Shown here: positions 59,795-64,000 of the stretch, piece after piece
Layout of the letters: each line of letters starts with the position of its first letter
Numbering within the stretch: the stretch's first letter is position 1
Notes under the pieces: model-generated
What the model saw: only the letters and a program-made list of their open reading frames with translations
Told to the model about the DNA's origin: nothing
Database searches by the model: none
Program-made: the position numbers and the translations under genes
Assembly (NCBI RefSeq): GCF_041146395.1
Contig: NC_091000.1
Span: 14,336,501 to 14,400,500, forward strand
Direction: 5' to 3'
Source of the DNA: Eulemur rufifrons
Lineage: Eukaryota > Chordata > Mammalia > Primates > Lemuridae
Length of the DNA: 64,000 nt

Positions 59795-60790
59795 TTTAAT
59801 GTGTCTGAAAATGTTGTTAGTCTCATATTTACTTGCTGGTTTGGCCAGGTTTAGAACTATTGGTTGGAAATTATTTTTCCTTATAATTTGGAAGCCATTT
59901 GCTACGTCTTTTAGTATCCAAAGTTCAAAACCATTCAAATCCTTAATCCTTCACATGTGACTTGTTTTTCCTTTGCTCTGTGGGAAAAAAATCCCCCCAC
60001 ACCCGTTTTTATAAATTTACCAGTGAAATAAACTGGTGTGGTTCTATTTTTCATTCATTGAACTTGACCCTTGCTGGATCTTTCTAATCTGGAAACTCAT
60101 ATCCTTCAGCTCTGGGAAATTTTCTTGACTTAGTCATTTGATGATTTTCTCCATTCCAGTTTCTTTTCCTGTTTCCTTTTTCTGGAATTCATATTATATA
60201 GATATTGGCTCTCTCGAATAGTTCTCCAATTTTTTTTTTTTTTATCATTTTTTCTTTTCTTTCCTATTTTCTCTGTTTCTAATCTTCAGCTTTCTAGATT
60301 TCTTCACCTTATCTTCCAATCTGTCCACTGAGTTTTTCTTTTCTACTCTTTTGTTTTTTAACTTCAAGATTGTTTGTCAGTGTTCTTTTTGTGGGATCTC
60401 TATGCTTGTGAGTGGGATTTCACTGATGGTGGCTTCACTGTAGAATGAGCTGGCCGGCATTTTCTCGCAGAATTCCCAGTGTCAGTATCTCTGGTCTTGT
60501 CTTGTAGGTGGGCCCGATTCCCCAAGGAAGGCTCCTCCACGCTCTCGCCTGGAGGACGCACCGCACCGGCGGCGTTCCGCAAGCCGGCTCCTTCCATCCC
60601 TGTGTCCGGCAGGTGGGGAGATGTGCATTAGGCTACTTTGTCCCCTTCCTCAATCAGCACCGGCTGTTTCCGGTCCAAGTCAGATACCACTCACTTGTTT
60701 CCAGTTTCCAAAATTGCACTGCTGATGTTTCTATTCCCTTTGGATTTTTATACTTTTTATGCATTAATAACTTTACTGTTATCTGAATGA
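59795..60790 (-). mobile_element. L1M ORF1 and 5' region, antisense
   Basis: 'TGTGTCTGAAAATGTTGTTA', 'TACTTGCTGGTTTGGCCAGG', 'CTATTGGTTGGAAATTATTT', 'TTTTCATTCATTGAACTTGA', 'ATCTGGAAACTCATATCCTT', 'CAGCTCTGGGAAATTTTCTT' and 'CACCTTATCTTCCAATCTGT' follow the reverse complement of old L1 ORF1. Beyond 60400 the copy enters a CpG-rich part (about eleven CpGs in 60510-60600), possibly L1 5' UTR. Confidence 0.65.
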
Positions 60791-60939
60791 GATTTGGGAA
60801 GTTGAGGCCAATGCATCTGTTTAATTTTTGTCTCTTTATTTCTATTTCTACCATTCTTTCCTCATTTCCTCTTGTTTTAGCTAAATTATTTTCTAGTCTA
60901 AGGCTGCCACTTCACCTGATACTCGAATTCAGTGCCCTC

Positions 60940-61245
60940 ATTCTCTGCCTTCTCTGTCTTGTCCTTTTGAATCTTTGCTCTCTTTCAGCTAGAGACACAT
61001 TGGGGTAATTCTGTTCTTAGACCTTTCTTTGAACTCACATCTTCCCATCTTCCTGTCCACATTTCTATTCCCCTTTGCAGTCAAGCTTCTTGAAAGCATC
61101 CCCTTTACTTACTTCTCTACTTCCTACAGCCCAACCACCACTCTGCCCATGGAAAGAAAGGGATTGCTGGTAATGCCCCAGGTGACCTCCAGGTCACCAC
61201 AACAACCTGCTAAGTAACTGCTTTAGGTCCTCTTGACTGCACTGA
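60940..61245 (+). mobile_element. L2 LINE, left part, sense
   Basis: 'AGTCAAGCTTCTTGAAAGCA', 'CCCAACCACCACTCTGCCCA' and 'CCAGGTGACCTCCAGGTCAC' match an L2 ORF segment lying upstream of that found at 61600. Confidence 0.55.
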
Positions 61246-61254
61246 CATTTCTTT

Positions 61255-61560
61255 TTTTTTAATATTAGTTTTTATTTTATTATCCAATACAGCTTACCAC
61301 AATAAAAGTAATAATACATATTAATTACATAAATTTGGAAAAGGGAAAAAAACATAGGAAGAAAAAAGGAAATCCCATTTGCAAATCTACCACATCTACC
61401 AGCAATAACTCCTGTTAAATTTAGGATGTATTCTCTACCCAACTTTATGCTGAGAACATATTATTTATATAACTGAATAACTTCATATATATATTCATAT
61501 AAAGTAGTATATTCTGATTTTATGAAAGGCTCCACATTTCTCTATCCATGGTCTTGAGGA
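61255..61560 (-). mobile_element. Old L1M-like insertion splitting the L2
   Basis: T-rich start and wording like the repeats at 26526 and 41020 ('AATAACTCCTGTTAAATTTA', 'GGATGTATTCTCTACCCAAC'). L2 sequence lies on both sides. The family is tentative. Confidence 0.38.
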
Positions 61561-61599
61561 TCTCTCTATTTATATGTCTACAGACGACTCAATATTTTC

Positions 61600-62450
61600 A
61601 AAGCAATTTCCCAGAAAATTGGTTCTTTTTAAATTTTCTATCTGCACAATGAATAGTATCACTAGTCAAGGAAATGACAAAACCAGAAACCTGGGTGACA
61701 TCCTCCTCTCCCTCACTTCTGGCACTTAAACCAGTCACAGGGTCCTCTTGAACAGCTCTCATTTAGCCATCACCTCTTCTATCTTAGATCATAACTGTAG
61801 GTTGGGATTCACACTTTCTGCCTGAAATATGGCACTAAGCACCTAATTAAAATTCCTTGTTTCTAACCTTACTTCCCTTCTAAACTGTTATTCAGAATGC
61901 TGTCAGAAAAATTGGTGTTATTTCCCAATTGTTTTCTTTTCCCAATCATGTCATTTCCTTATTTAAAAATCCTTCAACAGCTTTCCGTAGCTTGCTGAAT
62001 CAAGTTCAAATTATTTAGCCCAGGACTCAAGGCTTTCAGAGATGTCCTGCTTCTCTTCCTCGCCTTATTGGTTCCCTTACCCTACATCTCTTTGCTGTGG
62101 AAACAGTGGGTCAGGCTGTTTCTTTCTTTTAAGACTTTCTTCATTCTCTTCTCTCTTCCCCTTTTTATTTAGCTAACTTCTACGCATTCTTCAAAAGTTT
62201 TATGAGCACCCTCTATTCACAGAGGCCTCCTTTATCTCCTAGTCTAATCGAGAAGCCTCTGCTAGGTGCTTCCGTATGACCATCTGAAGACAGCTATCCT
62301 ATCACGGAAATGATGATTTACTTTGCTGTTCCTTCTACTAACATATGTATACACAATCAGAGTTGAAACTGTGTGTTATCTGACTTTCTATTCCTAATAC
62401 GTAATCCAGTGCTTGGCACAAGATAGACTCTCAATGTTTATTGAAGGAAC
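61600..62450 (+). mobile_element. L2 LINE, right part and 3' UTR, sense
   Basis: 'AGAAACCTGGGTGACATCCT', 'TCATGTCATTTCCTTATTTA', 'AAATCCTTCAACAGCTTTCC', 'CAGTGCTTGGCACAAGATAG' and 'ACTCTCAATGTTTATTGAAG' carry the L2 order through to its 3' end. Confidence 0.75.
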
Positions 62451-63889
62451 AGTTTTCCACTCTGATTTTTATATGGGTGTTCTATCTCCAAGGATGGTCC
62501 TTTTTTACTTTACAATCCCTTTATGAGTATGTGAAGAGAGATTGTTGCATGGATGTGAAGGAAGAGGGGAAGAAAATATAGAAATTCATACAGATCATCA
62601 CAAAGGATTTATCCTTACAGGTTTCTCATAGCTGTTTTTAGGGTATGCCTGAAACTGCGCCAAAGTGTAAATAAAAGTAGGAAGAGATGGGTAGTTACTT
62701 CATTTGAAAGTCTAGTATAATGTACTGTATGCTTTCAAAGGGAAATTGTTTCCAAGTAGTATCCTTTAAAGCACTTAAATAACATGGTATGACAATAAGA
62801 GAAAGTCTATCATTTAAAATTATACATGTTAAAAATATTGAATACTAAAGGTCTCATTCAATTTGCACTCCTAATAGTTGGATAGTTAATTTTCCATGTA
62901 AAAGTTTTCCTTCTCAAGGTTTTTTCACAATAGGGTGATGCTCATTCTTCACCTTCCTTGTGGTGTTTCTTTCTTAGTTCATCAATGATAAAGCATTTCA
63001 CACCGAGACCTTAACTTCCTCAATTGCGTTATTTTAAGAGGAAGGTTACTTGGCCTTAGAATGAGTCATCAGTATGCTGCTGTAGCTTCTTAGCAATTTG
63101 ATGGGTCCTAACCATGAAACCCCAATTTGTTTTGAAGTAGTACCATATAATGTTAGAGACAAAAGGGATCACAGGTATCACGTAATCTATAGATTTTCTA
63201 CCAGAAAGTGGTGGGGATGAAGATGGGAGTGGTTTGTATCAAAAGCGTATCAGGAGGGGTCCCGATGGGCAGCAAGAAGGCGTCTGCCAGGAGGGTCACT
63301 CAGGTAGTCAAGCCGCACACTCCAGAATAGGGTTCCTGCCGGGAGAGACAATGCTAAACCCAATGTATCAGAAGCTTTGAGACCAGCAGGGCTACATCTC
63401 ACTGTTCTGCAATTTCACAGTATTCTAAGGGAAGTAAGTCACCAGATTTGCTGATGTAGCAGGGTCCACCAGACACTGCAGAAATAATAAAAACATTACC
63501 TTGGAAATACAGAAGGAAACTTGTGTCGTAAGAAGAAATTGAATTTTTCCAGTGTGAAGATCCAGAATAATCACTGTGCTGCTGTTTGTTAGTAGACAAG
63601 AGAATTTTTACATTAAAGGACTTCCAAAATGACAAATGAGAAATTGTATATTAAAGGACGTTAGTAACTATTCTGTAAAAAAAGTGCAGAAAAGAAAAAA
63701 AGCATATCAAGAACTTTTTCAAAACATCTATCTCTGCCTTCCTGGTTTGCTCCCTCCTGAGCCCTGAAACTCTTGTAAGTTTGGTGGCAGGCGTGTTAGC
63801 CATACACGAAGGCACACAAACAAAACGACTTCCAGGTGATCGTGATATCCTCTGCCCCTGCCTTTCTCTTTGAGTTAAGAACTACTGAG
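62451..63889. other. Unique-looking sequence, one weak exon candidate
   Basis: No named repeat recognised. The minus-strand splice-flanked block at 63500-63581 is listed separately. Confidence 0.4.
63500..63581 (-). CDS. Candidate internal exon, 82 nt (unrecognised)
   Basis: Weak exon candidate on the minus strand. The donor is good (TTCCAAG then GTAATG). The acceptor AACAAACAG has a modest pyrimidine tract upstream (ATTCTCTTGTCT). The block reads open from QHSDYSGSSHWKNSISS to FLLYFQ and leaves one base. The same frame stays open to about 63402, so a different acceptor or no exon at all is equally possible. Serine/aromatic-rich peptide, not recognised. Confidence 0.13.
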
Positions 63890-64000
63890 TGTTGCTTTCG
63901 TTTTCAAGGACACTGTAGCTGAGAAAGTTGAAGTTTCAGTGACTTGTCCTGGGTCACGCAGCTAGTTAACAGCAAAGCCAACACTAGCACCTCCGTCTCT
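63890..64000 (-). mobile_element. MIR SINE, antisense, cut by window end
   Basis: 'TGAGAAAGTTGAAGTTTCAG', 'TGACTTGTCCTGGGTCACGC' and 'AGCTAGTTAACAGCAAAGCC' match the antisense MIR core. Confidence 0.65.

Noticed and set aside
59794..59848. 55-nt block with strong acceptor CACCTTTTTTCAG and open frame
   Set aside because: The sequence is the antisense of old L1 ORF1, and the donor (GTTTAG) is poor.

Overview
The window looks like non-coding nuclear DNA from a strepsirrhine primate (lemur, galago or loris group). MIR, L2, MaLR LTRs, MER20, MER5A and Tigger copies mark a placental mammal, and Alu elements mark a primate. Three long Alu copies carry the wording typical of lemur and galago Alus (GAGCAAGAGCGAGAC; CTAAAAATAGAAAAAATTAGC; ACTCTAGCC) rather than of human Alus. 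A recent L1 3' end with an 18-bp target duplication also has a non-human-type tail. The species cannot be fixed from this alone.

No complete protein gene, tRNA, rRNA or CRISPR array is visible. All long open frames are within chance expectation for 64 kb, and most lie over repeats. The DNA is probably intergenic or a run of large introns. A few short open blocks have good splice-site context (1264-1319 and 42621-42656 on the plus strand, 63500-63581 on the minus strand). They are offered as weak exon candidates only.

Layout: 0-11 kb is dominated by old L1M fragments in both orientations, one hAT MITE, one ERV-type LTR, an Alu and the recent L1 tail. At 11.6 kb lies an 84-bp Alu 5' fragment between perfect 15-bp duplications with no A-tail. 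At 14.8-16.8 kb two MaLR LTRs and an L2 stand in a row. 17-26 kb is mostly unique AT-rich DNA with MIRs; at 23.4 kb a 37-nt fragment of the 5' end of U2 snRNA sits between 16-bp duplications, again without an A-tail. 26-33 kb holds a MER20 nested in an older repeat, an Alu nested in an L1M 3' UTR, and an L1M 5'-region fragment. 33-44 kb has a near-complete Tigger-type element, MER5A, a second hAT MITE and MIRs. 44-54 kb has L2, Alu, MLT1-type LTRs, L1M and an ERV-type LTR. 54-64 kb is L2/L1M/MIR mosaic with two small CpG-dense patches.

No genes act together here. The most informative content is the two tail-less, target-duplicated RNA-derived insertions (truncated Alu and truncated U2) lying about 12 kb apart. 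Repeat family names were assigned by recognising consensus wording, without alignment, so boundaries are approximate except where target duplications fix them.
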